64,000 nt of DNA from Flavobacteriales bacterium. GTDB taxonomy: Bacteria; Bacteroidota; Bacteroidia; Flavobacteriales; Flavobacteriaceae. Position numbers and translations under genes: made by a program. Where the stretch lies: positions 1-64,000 of the forward strand of contig WTJC01000020.1 of assembly GCA_011525015.1 (NCBI GenBank), read 5' to 3'. Positions 28,684 to 37,288 of this stretch are shown one piece after another. The notes below the pieces were generated by a model. That model was given only the letters and a program-made list of their open reading frames with translations, ran no database searches and was not told the DNA's origin. Positions within the stretch are counted from its first letter, which is position 1, and each line of letters starts with the position of its first letter.

Positions 28684-29313
28684 TTATTTCCTTTTGAAAA
28701 TCAAAAATGAATAGGCCATTGGCACAATTACTAAGATTCCGATAATGATGAAAAAGCTGGTCATAAACCATGCCTTAGGAACAATGAAAAAAGACGCCAT
28801 AATAGCTAAACCGCCAATAATCCACAGATATCCTCCCATTTTATGAGTTTTATACCAGTTGGTATCGTCTTCGAGTGTCCAAGGGGTTCTGATACCGATA
28901 AAGTAATTCGGTTTCAAGTTTCTAAAATAGAGGCCCAGACAAGAAAAGAGTAAGCCAATAAGTACAAATATGTATTCTACCGAAATGAGATCGGCTTTGG
29001 CAGAAGACAATAAGATGAATATGCAGACTGCGCTCATAAACAATTGTAGAACCAATCTTAGGTTGAAAATCAATTTGGCGCTCACCTTCTTTTTGGGATC
29101 GATATAGGGAACGGCGAGCAATATTAAATAGACTGGAATATTGACCATAAGACAAACGTGAATCAATTCCATTTTTGATCCAACCCTATCGATTTCACCA
29201 GCAGAATTCCAATGCAGCGGCACTTCATTTGGAATATCGTTCCAATGAATACCAAGAAAAGCAAATGGGATGGCTAAAATAAATAGTATAATGAGTTCTT
29301 TAAGCATTTTCAT
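28684..29313 (-). CDS. SdpI / DUF1648 family membrane protein
   Basis: The 209-residue protein has about six membrane helices. The N-terminal DUF1648 part carries IPNEVPLHWNSAGEIDRVGSK and the C-terminal half the SdpI-type NYFIGIRTPWTLEDDTNWYKTHKMGG motif. SdpI of Bacillus gives immunity to the SdpC toxin, but most homologues have no known toxin partner, and none is seen here. It stands alone on the minus strand upstream of katG, with 121 bases between them. The function stays open. Confidence 0.85.
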   Translation of the reverse strand: MKMLKELIILFILAIPFAFLGIHWNDIPNEVPLHWNSAGEIDRVGSKMELIHVCLMVNIPVYLILLAVPYIDPKKKVSAKLIFNLRLVLQLFMSAVCIFILLSSAKADLISVEYIFVLIGLLFSCLGLYFRNLKPNYFIGIRTPWTLEDDTNWYKTHKMGGYLWIIGGLAIMASFFIVPKAWFMTSFFIIIGILVIVPMAYSFLIFKRK

Positions 29314-29395
29314 AAACGACTACTTTAAAGCAAGATAGAATTTTATCTACATTTATAGCTAGAACTTTTTCAACTTAACCTCATTATTTGACAAG

Positions 29396-30382
29396 ATGAG
29401 TAGATACGACAAAATGCACTACAATAGGTGTGGACTTAGCGGACTTTTGCTTCCAACTTTTTCATTAGGGCTCTGGCATAACTTTGGCGAAATTGACGAT
29501 TATCAAAATGCCAAAGAATTGGTCCATCTGAGTTTTGATCAGGGAATAACCCATTTTGATCTGGCCAACAATTACGGACCTCCTCCAGGTTCAGCCGAAA
29601 TCACTTTCGGTAAAATTCTCAAAGAAGGCTTGATGAATTATAGAGATGAGCTCATCATTTCGAGCAAGGCAGGATGGCCCATGTGGGATGGTCCTTATGG
29701 AGATTGGGGATCTAAAAAACACCTTATGGCCAGTCTCGAACAAAGTTTAAAACGCATGCAAATCGATTACGTTGATATTTTCTATCACCACCGACCAGAC
29801 CCCAATACTCCTTTAGAAGAAAGTATGCGCACCTTAGATTTAATGGTTCGTCAAGGAAAAGCGCTGTACGTGGGAATATCGAGTTACTATGCAGCTGAAA
29901 CTAAAAAGGCTATTGCTATACTCAATGACTTAGGAACTCCTTGCTTGATTCATCAGCCAAAGTATTCAATGCTCGATAGATGGGTCGAAGACGGGCTTCT
30001 CAATGTTTTAGATGAAGAAGGCGTGGGCTGTATCACCTTTTCATCATTAGCACAAGGACTTCTAACCAATCGGTATATTAATGGAATTCCAAAAGATTCC
30101 CGAGCAGCTTCTGGACGAGGTAATGGCGCAATTGAATCCGGTCAAATCCAGCCAAATGAAATTGCACTTGCAAATGCTTTAAATGAAATGGCCCAGCAAA
30201 GAGGGCAAAGTTTGGCTCAAATGGCTTTGGCCTGGGTTTTAAGAGACAAGAGAATCACTTCGGTGCTATTAGGTGTCAGTCGAAAAGAACAGTTGTTAGA
30301 CTCTTTAAAAGCATTAGAAGCTGGACCTTTTTCTCAAGAAGAACTCACTCAAATAGATCAACTTCTCCAAACACATTCTTAA
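29396..30382 (+). CDS. Aldo/keto reductase, YghZ/Mgr-like
   Basis: The 328-residue NADPH-dependent aldo/keto reductase has the catalytic tetrad region ITHFDLANNYGPPPGSAE (Asp and Tyr), Lys in IISSKAGWP, and His in DIFYHHRPDPNTPLEE. The MWDGPYGDWGSKKHL insert is typical of the YghZ (L-glyceraldehyde-3-phosphate reductase) group. It reduces small aldehydes such as methylglyoxal or glyceraldehyde phosphate. Its stop abuts the ATG of an SDR gene, so both are in one operon. Confidence 0.9.
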   Translation: MSRYDKMHYNRCGLSGLLLPTFSLGLWHNFGEIDDYQNAKELVHLSFDQGITHFDLANNYGPPPGSAEITFGKILKEGLMNYRDELIISSKAGWPMWDGPYGDWGSKKHLMASLEQSLKRMQIDYVDIFYHHRPDPNTPLEESMRTLDLMVRQGKALYVGISSYYAAETKKAIAILNDLGTPCLIHQPKYSMLDRWVEDGLLNVLDEEGVGCITFSSLAQGLLTNRYINGIPKDSRAASGRGNGAIESGQIQPNEIALANALNEMAQQRGQSLAQMALAWVLRDKRITSVLLGVSRKEQLLDSLKALEAGPFSQEELTQIDQLLQTHS

Positions 30383-31165
30383 ATGCAGCACTATTTTGAA
30401 GGTAAAAAGGTATTGATTACGGGAGCCTCTTCAGGTATTGGAAAAGCTTTGGCCATAGCGCTCTCTAAATTCAACACTGTACTTGTTTTGGCCTCGCGCA
30501 ATACTAATGCCCTTGAGCAGGTTGCAGCGCAATGCCATTCTAAAGCCCAGGTGACAATTGCTGAGCTCGATCTCAGCGACAGAGCAAACCACCAAGCCTT
30601 TGTGCATAAATTCGAAGGTTTTGATCTGGTATTTCACAACGCAGGTATTTCACAACGATCTCTAGTGGCCGAAACGATTTTCGATGTCGATCATAAACTG
30701 ATGGAGGTCAACTATTTGGGAACAGTGCATCTCACCAAACTCTTACTGCCTGCGATGCTGCAAAAAGGCGGCGGACACTTTATCGTGGTTACAAGTCTTA
30801 CAGGTCTTATTCCCACACCTTACAGGTCTTCATATGCAGCCTCCAAACACGCCTTACACGGCTTTTTTGATTCGATGAGAGCAGAATTAGAATCACAAGG
30901 AATACATATTACCCTGGCAGCTCCTGGCTTTGTACAAACCAATGTGTCGGTCAATGCACTCATCGGTGACGGAAGCGCCCTTGGAAAAATGGATCACGCC
31001 CAAGCCAATGGGATTACTGCAGAGCACTGTGCTAATAAAATTCTCATAGCCACTGCCAAAAAGAAGCGCCTTCAATTGATAGGACGAGAGTCTTATGCCG
31101 TTTGGGTTCGAAGATTTTTTCCTTCGCTCTTTGCTCGACTGATCAAAAAAGCAAAAGTGAGATAG
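30383..31165 (+). CDS. SDR family oxidoreductase, DhrS7-like
   Basis: The 260-residue short-chain dehydrogenase has the cofactor motif TGASSGIGKAL, FHNAGISQRS for the NNAG motif, the catalytic Ser in VVTSLTG and the full YAASK motif in RSSYAASKHAL. The end is basic and hydrophobic (RRFFPSLFARLIKKAKVR), suggesting peripheral membrane attachment as in DHRS7-type enzymes. The substrate is unknown. It starts directly after the aldo/keto reductase stop, which suggests a joint carbonyl-reduction role. Confidence 0.87.
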   Translation: MQHYFEGKKVLITGASSGIGKALAIALSKFNTVLVLASRNTNALEQVAAQCHSKAQVTIAELDLSDRANHQAFVHKFEGFDLVFHNAGISQRSLVAETIFDVDHKLMEVNYLGTVHLTKLLLPAMLQKGGGHFIVVTSLTGLIPTPYRSSYAASKHALHGFFDSMRAELESQGIHITLAAPGFVQTNVSVNALIGDGSALGKMDHAQANGITAEHCANKILIATAKKKRLQLIGRESYAVWVRRFFPSLFARLIKKAKVR

Positions 31166-31169
31166 AAAA

Positions 31170-31190
31170 AAAGGCCCTCAACGGGCCTTT
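31170..31190. terminator. Hairpin terminator between the SDR gene and the fucose operon
   Basis: AAAGGCCC, loop TCAAC, GGGCCTTT. Read on the minus strand it is followed by a run of T, so it mainly ends the fucose operon; on the plus strand it may also end the SDR transcript. Confidence 0.8.
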
Positions 31191-31192
31191 AC

Positions 31193-32788
31193 TTATTCTT
31201 TGATTATTGTAGGATATTCAATCCCCAATTGCTCGAGATAGGTGTCGTATTTCGTTTCATCAAAATAAAACTCAGAGAGCTGAGGCTTGAACTTTTCCAT
31301 GATTGCAGTGTTTAACTCCACAGGCGGCGGATCATTTTCTGTAATCATAGGCTTATAGGTGGTTTCTTTACTTTGCACATTGGTAAAGTAGTCTTTAGCC
31401 TGGTCAACTAAAGTTGGATTCAACAAAAAGTCGACCAAAGTCATGGCCACAACTTTTGCTCCAGCGGTCACTCCTTTGTGTGCGATAGGAGTTGCCATAG
31501 CAATGGCATTTGACCAGTGATGACCTTGAAGACCAGGAATATTTGACGGAAATCTCATGGTTACCGTAGGCACCTTCCACGAGACATCTCCGATATCGTC
31601 TGATCCACCACTAACTAAAATAGGAGAGGGCTTACCAAGTGAACTGAGTTCTGTAGACAGTCCAGAAGTTCTATTCGAATTAACTTCCTTTTGAACGGCT
31701 TTAGCTAGAGTTTGATCAGCTTCTGACCACTCTGGTAATCCAACATCTTGAATATTTTCATACATGGTCTCAGCGATAACCTTATTGAAATGCCGGGGCC
31801 AGGCTGTTCCAACAACTCTTGAACTCACTTCAGTATCGGTCATTTTAGCAGCACCTTCGGCAATGTTATTTGCGTCATTGTACATTTTCATGATCCCTTC
31901 GTAGGTGATATCCCTCAAATAATACCAAATAGACGCTTTGGATGGCACTACATTGGGCTGGTCACCAGCATCGGTAAATATTGAATGTGATCTTTTGAGT
32001 GGATGTAGGTGTTCTCTCTTATAGTTCCAACCGATATTCATGAGTTCGGCTGCGTCCAAAGCAGAACGTCCTCTCCAAGGGGCTCCCGCAGAATGTGCTG
32101 CTTCACCTTCAAAAGTGTATTCTACAGAAATTAAACCTGTTCCTCGAGCTTGTCCCCATGAAACACTGAGATTACTACTCACGTGGGTGAAAATACACAT
32201 GTCGATATCATCAAAATATCCGTCTCGTACAAACCAGGCTTTAGAAGCTACGAGTTCTTCAGCAATTCCGGGCCAAACCACTAGGGTTCCTGGGATATCG
32301 TGTTCTTTCATCATTTGCTTAACCCCGATAGCCGCTGTCACATTTAAAGGGATTCCTGCATTGTGACCTTCACCGTGACCAGGTGCACCTTCTACCATAG
32401 GCTTGTGATAGGCTACACCGGGATATTGAGAAGCCTTGGGAATACAATCCACGTCACTTCCTAAGGCAATGACAGGGCCGTCTCCGTTTTTCCATCTCGC
32501 AAACCAAGCAGTTGGAATATCTGAAACTCCGTATTCTATGTCAAAGCCCGCTTTTTCTAGAATGGAGGTGAGATAGGCCGAAGATTCTACTTCGTGAAAA
32601 CCGAGCTCGGCAAAACTGAAAATTTTGTCGACCATAATCTGGCTGTTTTTGTGTTCAGATTCAACCCATTGCTTGATTTCTTGTTTTTGTTTCTTGACAA
32701 AAGACTTGGAGTATTTCTTTTGTGCATTGAGGCTAAAGACCATTAAGATCGCCCCGAGACTTAAAATTTTTACGCTTATTTTTTTCAT
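31193..32788 (-). CDS. Secreted M20 family amidohydrolase, AbgB-like
   Basis: The 531-residue protein begins with a Sec signal peptide (MKKISVKILSLGAILMVFSLNAQ). The M20 core matches AbgB-type amidohydrolases: IFSFAELGFHEVES, GSDVDCIPKASQYPG, PGHGEGHNAG for the metal centre, GIAEELVASKAW with its catalytic Glu, and the dimerisation-domain stretch EGEAAHSAGAPWRGRSALDA. It should hydrolyse an amide or peptide-like bond with two metal ions in the periplasm. It lies 31 bases after the mutarotase gene, as the last member of the fucose operon, although no fucose step needs it. Candidate substrates such as an amide-linked sugar derivative or a p-aminobenzoyl-glutamate type compound are guesses. Confidence 0.87.
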   Translation of the reverse strand: MKKISVKILSLGAILMVFSLNAQKKYSKSFVKKQKQEIKQWVESEHKNSQIMVDKIFSFAELGFHEVESSAYLTSILEKAGFDIEYGVSDIPTAWFARWKNGDGPVIALGSDVDCIPKASQYPGVAYHKPMVEGAPGHGEGHNAGIPLNVTAAIGVKQMMKEHDIPGTLVVWPGIAEELVASKAWFVRDGYFDDIDMCIFTHVSSNLSVSWGQARGTGLISVEYTFEGEAAHSAGAPWRGRSALDAAELMNIGWNYKREHLHPLKRSHSIFTDAGDQPNVVPSKASIWYYLRDITYEGIMKMYNDANNIAEGAAKMTDTEVSSRVVGTAWPRHFNKVIAETMYENIQDVGLPEWSEADQTLAKAVQKEVNSNRTSGLSTELSSLGKPSPILVSGGSDDIGDVSWKVPTVTMRFPSNIPGLQGHHWSNAIAMATPIAHKGVTAGAKVVAMTLVDFLLNPTLVDQAKDYFTNVQSKETTYKPMITENDPPPVELNTAIMEKFKPQLSEFYFDETKYDTYLEQLGIEYPTIIKE

Positions 32789-32819
32789 GATTTATAGGAG
32801 TAAATTAGTGTTCACTTCT

Positions 32820-33158
32820 TCAGGTTAAGGTATATATTTTTTCCATCATTCGCCATTTTTCTCCTTCTTTTGAGTTTGGTAAGGCTTGCTGAAATGTCCA
32901 CATCAATTCTTCCCACTCTTGAACTTTCGGATTATTTTGATCTGCCATTTCTTTTTTCTCCCAACTGAAGGCTTCATTGGTCTCTACAATCATAAAAAGC
33001 CGGTTTTCTACGCGGTAGATGTCCAAGGCGGTTATTCCAGAAGATTTTAGACTCAATTGAATTTCGGGCCACACGTTTTTATGATGTTTCAGATAAGCAC
33101 TGATAAGTGCTTCATCGTTCTTTAAATCAAGGGCAAGACAATATCTATGATGCTTCAT
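32820..33158 (-). CDS. RhaM-type sugar mutarotase, probably for L-fucose
   Basis: The 112-residue protein belongs to the L-rhamnose mutarotase family (DUF718): RYCLALDLKNDEALISAYLKHHKNVWPEI, GITALDIYRVENRLFMIVET and the Trp-rich EWEELMWTFQQALP. The fold is a dimeric ferredoxin-like barrel that interconverts sugar anomers. The gene overlaps fucP by 14 bases, and all its neighbours handle L-fucose, so it probably supplies the anomer used by the dehydrogenase. The usual fucose mutarotase FucU belongs to a different family and is absent here. Confidence 0.85.
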   Translation of the reverse strand: MKHHRYCLALDLKNDEALISAYLKHHKNVWPEIQLSLKSSGITALDIYRVENRLFMIVETNEAFSWEKKEMADQNNPKVQEWEELMWTFQQALPNSKEGEKWRMMEKIYTLT

Positions 33159-34443
33159 TTTCTTTTAAAATAAATCGTCCAAAAGCGAGAATATACACAA
33201 AACAAAGTGCGGGTAAAACAAATGAGAAGTTTACTTCGGAGACCCCGAGCACTTTTATATCATTGACAGCGCGCCCCCCAAAATCTATGATCCTACCTTG
33301 TAATTGAGGCATTAGGGCTCCACCGACAATGGCCATCACCAAACCGGCTGCGCCTATTTTCGATAGATCTTGATCTAATTTTTTTAGGGAAATTCCGTAA
33401 ATCGTAGGGAACATGAGCGACATAAAAAACGAAATCCCAATAAGGCAATACATGCCTAAAAGAGACTCGTTCATCATGGTCATTACCGAACAAAGAAATC
33501 CTCCGATGGCAAAGTAGCTAAGCAATCGAGCAGAAGGAATAAATTTCATCAAATACGTACAAAGGGCCCTTCCGCTAAAAAAGAGCAGAAAGGCTATGAA
33601 TTGATAGTTAGCTGCAGTCGTGTTGCTGATTCCTATGTTTTCGGCGTATTGATAGATGTAGGTCCAACACATGATTTGGGCGCCAACATAGAAAACTTGA
33701 GCACCTACACCAAAACGATATCTCTTGTTTTTGATGAGTTCAGAAAACCCTTTTTTTAATTCTAAACGGTCTTGTTCTGACTGAATTACAGGCATTTTAG
33801 TTACCAGAATTAAGATAAAAAACAGGGCAATCACCAATCCAATGGCCACATATGGATCTCTTATTACCATTAAATCAGCAGATCGAATTAAGGCTTTTTG
33901 AGCGATATCTAATGAAGCGTAGTTTTCAATATTATCCGATTGCAAATTCTTAAGCACAAATTGTTGGGCGATGACCAAACCTAAAATGAGGCCAACCGGA
34001 TTAAAGAGTTGCGCAAAATTTAAGCGTCTGGTCGCCGTAGTCTTTGAGCCCATCGCAAGAATATAGGGGTTAGCGGTAGTTTCTAAAAAGGCCAGACCAA
34101 AGGTCAAGACATAAAGGCCTAAACAGAAGAACCAAAACGCCTCGTATTGAGCTGCAGGAATAAATAAATTAGCCCCGATAAAATAGAGTGCTAATCCCAA
34201 CAAGACTCCTTTTTTATAGCCTTGCTTTCGGACAAAAAGCGCCGCGGGAAGCGCCATACAAAAGTATCCGCCATAAAAAGCCATTTGAACCCAAGACGCC
34301 TGAGCGTTAGAGAGTTCAAGCACGGTTTTAAAGGCTTGAACCATGGGGTCTGTTACCGCATTGGCAAATCCCCAAAGGGCAAATAAACAGGTGATTAAAA
34401 TAAAAGGAAGGGTGTATTTTTTTTCGATTAACTGATCTTTCAT
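33145..34443 (-). CDS. fucP: L-fucose:H+ symporter
   Basis: The 432-residue major facilitator protein has 12 membrane helices and matches FucP. Evidence includes LPFILITCLFALWGFANAVTD in helix 1, AQASWVQMAFYGGYF, FLETTANPYILAMG with the conserved Glu, and RRLNFAQLFNPVG. FucP brings L-fucose in with a proton; close relatives also carry galactose or arabinose. The position inside an L-fucose catabolic operon makes L-fucose most likely. There is a 10-base gap to the preceding dehydrogenase gene. Confidence 0.92.
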   Translation of the reverse strand: MKDQLIEKKYTLPFILITCLFALWGFANAVTDPMVQAFKTVLELSNAQASWVQMAFYGGYFCMALPAALFVRKQGYKKGVLLGLALYFIGANLFIPAAQYEAFWFFCLGLYVLTFGLAFLETTANPYILAMGSKTTATRRLNFAQLFNPVGLILGLVIAQQFVLKNLQSDNIENYASLDIAQKALIRSADLMVIRDPYVAIGLVIALFFILILVTKMPVIQSEQDRLELKKGFSELIKNKRYRFGVGAQVFYVGAQIMCWTYIYQYAENIGISNTTAANYQFIAFLLFFSGRALCTYLMKFIPSARLLSYFAIGGFLCSVMTMMNESLLGMYCLIGISFFMSLMFPTIYGISLKKLDQDLSKIGAAGLVMAIVGGALMPQLQGRIIDFGGRAVNDIKVLGVSEVNFSFVLPALCFVYILAFGRFILKENEAS

Positions 34444-34453
34444 GTTCCGGGTT

Positions 34454-35233
34454 TTAAATGCTTCGGTCTAAATGTGTATATCCTCCATCGACGTGTATGA
34501 TTTGACCTGTGGTATGGCTTGATCGTGAAGAAAGTAAAAAGCAAACAGTTGAAGCGATTTCTTCAGGGGTAGTCATTCGCTGACCCAATGGAATTTTTGA
34601 TTCAATTTCATTTTTTTTGAGCTCTGGATTTTCAAAACTCTCAATCCATCTTTGGTATAATGGGGTGTACGATTCGGCAACCACCACGGCGTTTACGCGA
34701 ATGTCGTCTTGCAATAAATCTACAGCCCATTCTCTGGTAAGTGCATTTCGTGCACCGTTGGCGGCGGCATAACCTGAGGTTCCTCCTTGCCCAGTTTTAG
34801 CTACTTTAGAGCTGATATTTACGATAGCTCCTTTGCTTGTTTTAAGGCCTTCGAGGCAGAGTTGTACCATATTGAAATAATGCCCGACGTTCTTTTCAAT
34901 TGAGCTCAAAAATTCTGTGTAGCTGCCATGCTTTAAGCTCACGCCATCATTTACGCCCGCATTGTTCACAACACCGTCTATTCTTCCATAACGTTGCATA
35001 AGCTTTTCAATAGCATCTTTGCACTGGCTGAGATCCGTTAGTTCAGCGATCGCATAGTCTGCTCGGCCTCCTTCACTTTCGATTGCGGCTATACAACTTT
35101 GACAATCTTTTTCTTTTCTGCTGATGATAAAGGGCAGGGCTCCTTCTTGAGCAAGAACTTGAGCAATGGCTCTGCCAATTCCTTTGTCTCCTCCTGTGAC
35201 CACAATGACTTTATCTGTGAGCTGTAAATCCAT
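34454..35233 (-). CDS. SDR oxidoreductase, probable L-fucose dehydrogenase, atypical active site
   Basis: The 259-residue SDR has the cofactor motif TGGDKGIG (residues 13-20), NNAG (90-93) and active-site Ser142. The catalytic YxxxK is replaced by YAAAN: Tyr155 is kept but position 159 is Asn (codon AAC on the minus strand). The context, between fucosidase and fucP genes and next to fuconolactone and diketofuconate enzymes, assigns it to the first step, NAD(P)-dependent oxidation of L-fucose to L-fucono-1,5-lactone. Without the Lys, the proton relay must differ from standard SDRs or the activity must differ. The other two SDRs in the window keep YxxxK. The sequence is otherwise intact, with no frameshift. 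Confidence 0.8.
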   Translation of the reverse strand: MDLQLTDKVIVVTGGDKGIGRAIAQVLAQEGALPFIISRKEKDCQSCIAAIESEGGRADYAIAELTDLSQCKDAIEKLMQRYGRIDGVVNNAGVNDGVSLKHGSYTEFLSSIEKNVGHYFNMVQLCLEGLKTSKGAIVNISSKVAKTGQGGTSGYAAANGARNALTREWAVDLLQDDIRVNAVVVAESYTPLYQRWIESFENPELKKNEIESKIPLGQRMTTPEEIASTVCFLLSSRSSHTTGQIIHVDGGYTHLDRSI

Positions 35234-35236
35234 GAT

Positions 35237-37288
35237 TTATTCTGTTATGATATTGATTTCAGCAAAACTTACAAACTCTTGGGTGTCGATGATGCGCTCT
35301 GCCTTTATTCTAAAATACCTGGTTCGTTGTGATTTCTCAAATGAAACCTTCTTTACTTTTCGGTCGTTGGTAATATTGGCAAATTCTCCTGTTTGTACCA
35401 GTTTCCATTTTCGACCATTATTTGATTTCCAAACACTATAGCTCGAAATGACTCCTTTGGGATACCTCCTCTGGTCGGGTAGAAATTCAAATCCCTTTAG
35501 GTTTTGTTTTTTGCCAAAATCAATACGCAGATCCCTTGAATTAGATTCGAATACCGTTGTAGGATTTTCATCAAATGCAGCTGAAGCCTTTTGGTCTTCG
35601 TTCAGCGTTTTCCAAGGAGATTTATACACGTCAAAATACACCTGAGTAGGTTCACTTTGTGTATTGGTTTTCGCATCGTACGCCACGGCATTGACCACTG
35701 TTCTCTCAGGTAATTTTATCGCCTCGCTGAATACTTGAGAAGTTGAAGAAGGGGTGTCTTGATTTAAACTGTAATAAATAGTCGCATCTGCATCGGCGGC
35801 TTTTATTTCAACAAGACCTGAGACCGTTCTATTAATTTTTGGTGGCTCCAACAAAATTGGGGCGCGATAAAGCCCAAGTTCAGAGAGTACAATACTTCCC
35901 TTAGATTTTGATACTTTCAGTTTAAAATGACTTGAAGAGGTGTTTTTAAAAGAAAGTATTCTTTTGTTGCCAATGGTGGTTTGCTGAACCAAGGTGTCCC
36001 AAATACCCTGTTCATTTTTTGCTAAAAACGAAAAAGCTTGAACTCGTTGACCGAGTGGTATATATTCTCTTAACACAAGTCTATTTAATTCTTCAGGGGC
36101 ATCAAATTGGATTTCTATTTCAGCAGAATTCACTTCTTCTGCTGTTGCCCAATAAGATGCTTTTTCTCGATCTTTTAATCGGTCTACACCATAATTATTT
36201 CCCCTTTCATTGGATGCCTTTAAAGTTGCCTTCTGAATGAGGTCTTCTTTAAAGTCTAGTTTTATTTGTTGACTCAATTGCATCATAGCAGCACTGTCTG
36301 CTTCGTGAATTAGCCCTCGATGGTCTACCGGAATATTGAGCAAAAAGTTTCCGTTTCGCCCAATACTCTCATAGTAGGTTTGAACCAATCTGCTTTTTGA
36401 TTTTACCTGATGATCTTCTCTGGGGTGGTAGTACCAACCTGGCCTGATAGAGGTGTTTACTTCTGCGGGAAGCCAGTGCGTTCCATCTTGGTGTCCGTAA
36501 CGCAATTCAACATATTTTGGCCAACCGGGGTAAATCTCGTCTCTACGCATCGTACTCCAATTGGTTTCTCCGGCCCATCCTTCTTCGGTGCCCACCCAGC
36601 GAACATCTGGTCCACCATCGCTAAAAATGACAGCATCAGGCTGAAATTCTCTAACCATTTCGGTGGTTTTATCCCACTGGTAGTAGGTTTTATTGTCGAT
36701 TTTTCTGGTTTCATTAGCCCCTCCATAATAGCCAAAACCTCCGTTTGCGCCATCAAACCATATTTCAAAAAGTTCACCGTATTCAGTCAGCAGCTCGCGC
36801 AATTGTTCGTGAAAAATGGAGACATAGGTGTCTGTACCGTAGTGTTCGTTGTTTCGATCCCAAGGAGAGAGGTAAAGCCCCAATTTAAGTCCGTATTTAT
36901 CACAGGAATTTCGAAGGTCTCTCAACACATCTCCTTGTCCATTTCTCCAAGCACTTGACTTTACGCTGTGCGCAGTTGTTTTTGTTGGCCATAAACAAAA
37001 TCCATCGTGATGTTTGGCGGTTAGAATAAGGCCTTTCATCCCTGCTTCTTTGGCAATTCTCGCCCATTGATCTGTATCGAGTTGCACTGGATTAAAGGTG
37101 TCGGCCGTTTCTCCTCCTGTACCCCATTCGAGGTCGGTGAAGGTGTTCATATTGAAATGAATAAAACCGTAGTACTCCAACTCTTGCCATTTTAATTGCC
37201 GATCAGAAGGCAGTGGTCCTATTGGACTAGGAGCTGGTGGTGCACAACAAAAAACAAGCAGTAGTAAGAGGAAACTTAACTTTTTCAT
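35237..37288 (-). CDS. Alpha-L-fucosidase (GH29) lipoprotein with C-terminal accessory domains
   Basis: The 683-residue protein starts with a lipoprotein signal (LVFCC, about Cys14/15). The GH29 catalytic barrel covers about residues 30-340, with YYGFIHFNMNTFTD, ILTAKHHDGFCLW and the nucleophile motif EIWFDGANGG (Asp179). Next comes a galactose-binding-like domain, then an immunoglobulin/chitobiase-type segment (ATIYYSLNQDTPSS) and a C-terminal F5/8C-like module (RYPKGVISSYSVWKSNNGRKWKLV). This is the domain order of GH29 subfamily B enzymes, which prefer 1,3- and 1,4-linked fucose. The outer-membrane or periplasmic lipoprotein would release L-fucose for FucP. It overlaps the lactonase gene by 4 bases. 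Confidence 0.9.
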   Translation of the reverse strand: MKKLSFLLLLLVFCCAPPAPSPIGPLPSDRQLKWQELEYYGFIHFNMNTFTDLEWGTGGETADTFNPVQLDTDQWARIAKEAGMKGLILTAKHHDGFCLWPTKTTAHSVKSSAWRNGQGDVLRDLRNSCDKYGLKLGLYLSPWDRNNEHYGTDTYVSIFHEQLRELLTEYGELFEIWFDGANGGFGYYGGANETRKIDNKTYYQWDKTTEMVREFQPDAVIFSDGGPDVRWVGTEEGWAGETNWSTMRRDEIYPGWPKYVELRYGHQDGTHWLPAEVNTSIRPGWYYHPREDHQVKSKSRLVQTYYESIGRNGNFLLNIPVDHRGLIHEADSAAMMQLSQQIKLDFKEDLIQKATLKASNERGNNYGVDRLKDREKASYWATAEEVNSAEIEIQFDAPEELNRLVLREYIPLGQRVQAFSFLAKNEQGIWDTLVQQTTIGNKRILSFKNTSSSHFKLKVSKSKGSIVLSELGLYRAPILLEPPKINRTVSGLVEIKAADADATIYYSLNQDTPSSTSQVFSEAIKLPERTVVNAVAYDAKTNTQSEPTQVYFDVYKSPWKTLNEDQKASAAFDENPTTVFESNSRDLRIDFGKKQNLKGFEFLPDQRRYPKGVISSYSVWKSNNGRKWKLVQTGEFANITNDRKVKKVSFEKSQRTRYFRIKAERIIDTQEFVSFAEINIITE

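Noticed and set aside
32820-33158. Calling the mutarotase rhamnose-specific
   Set aside because: The family name suggests rhamnose, but no rhamnose gene is present and every neighbour concerns fucose.
36410-36958. 182-codon ORF on the plus strand opposite the GH29 gene
   Set aside because: It lies wholly antisense to a well supported fucosidase and has no signal, motif or plausible neighbour.
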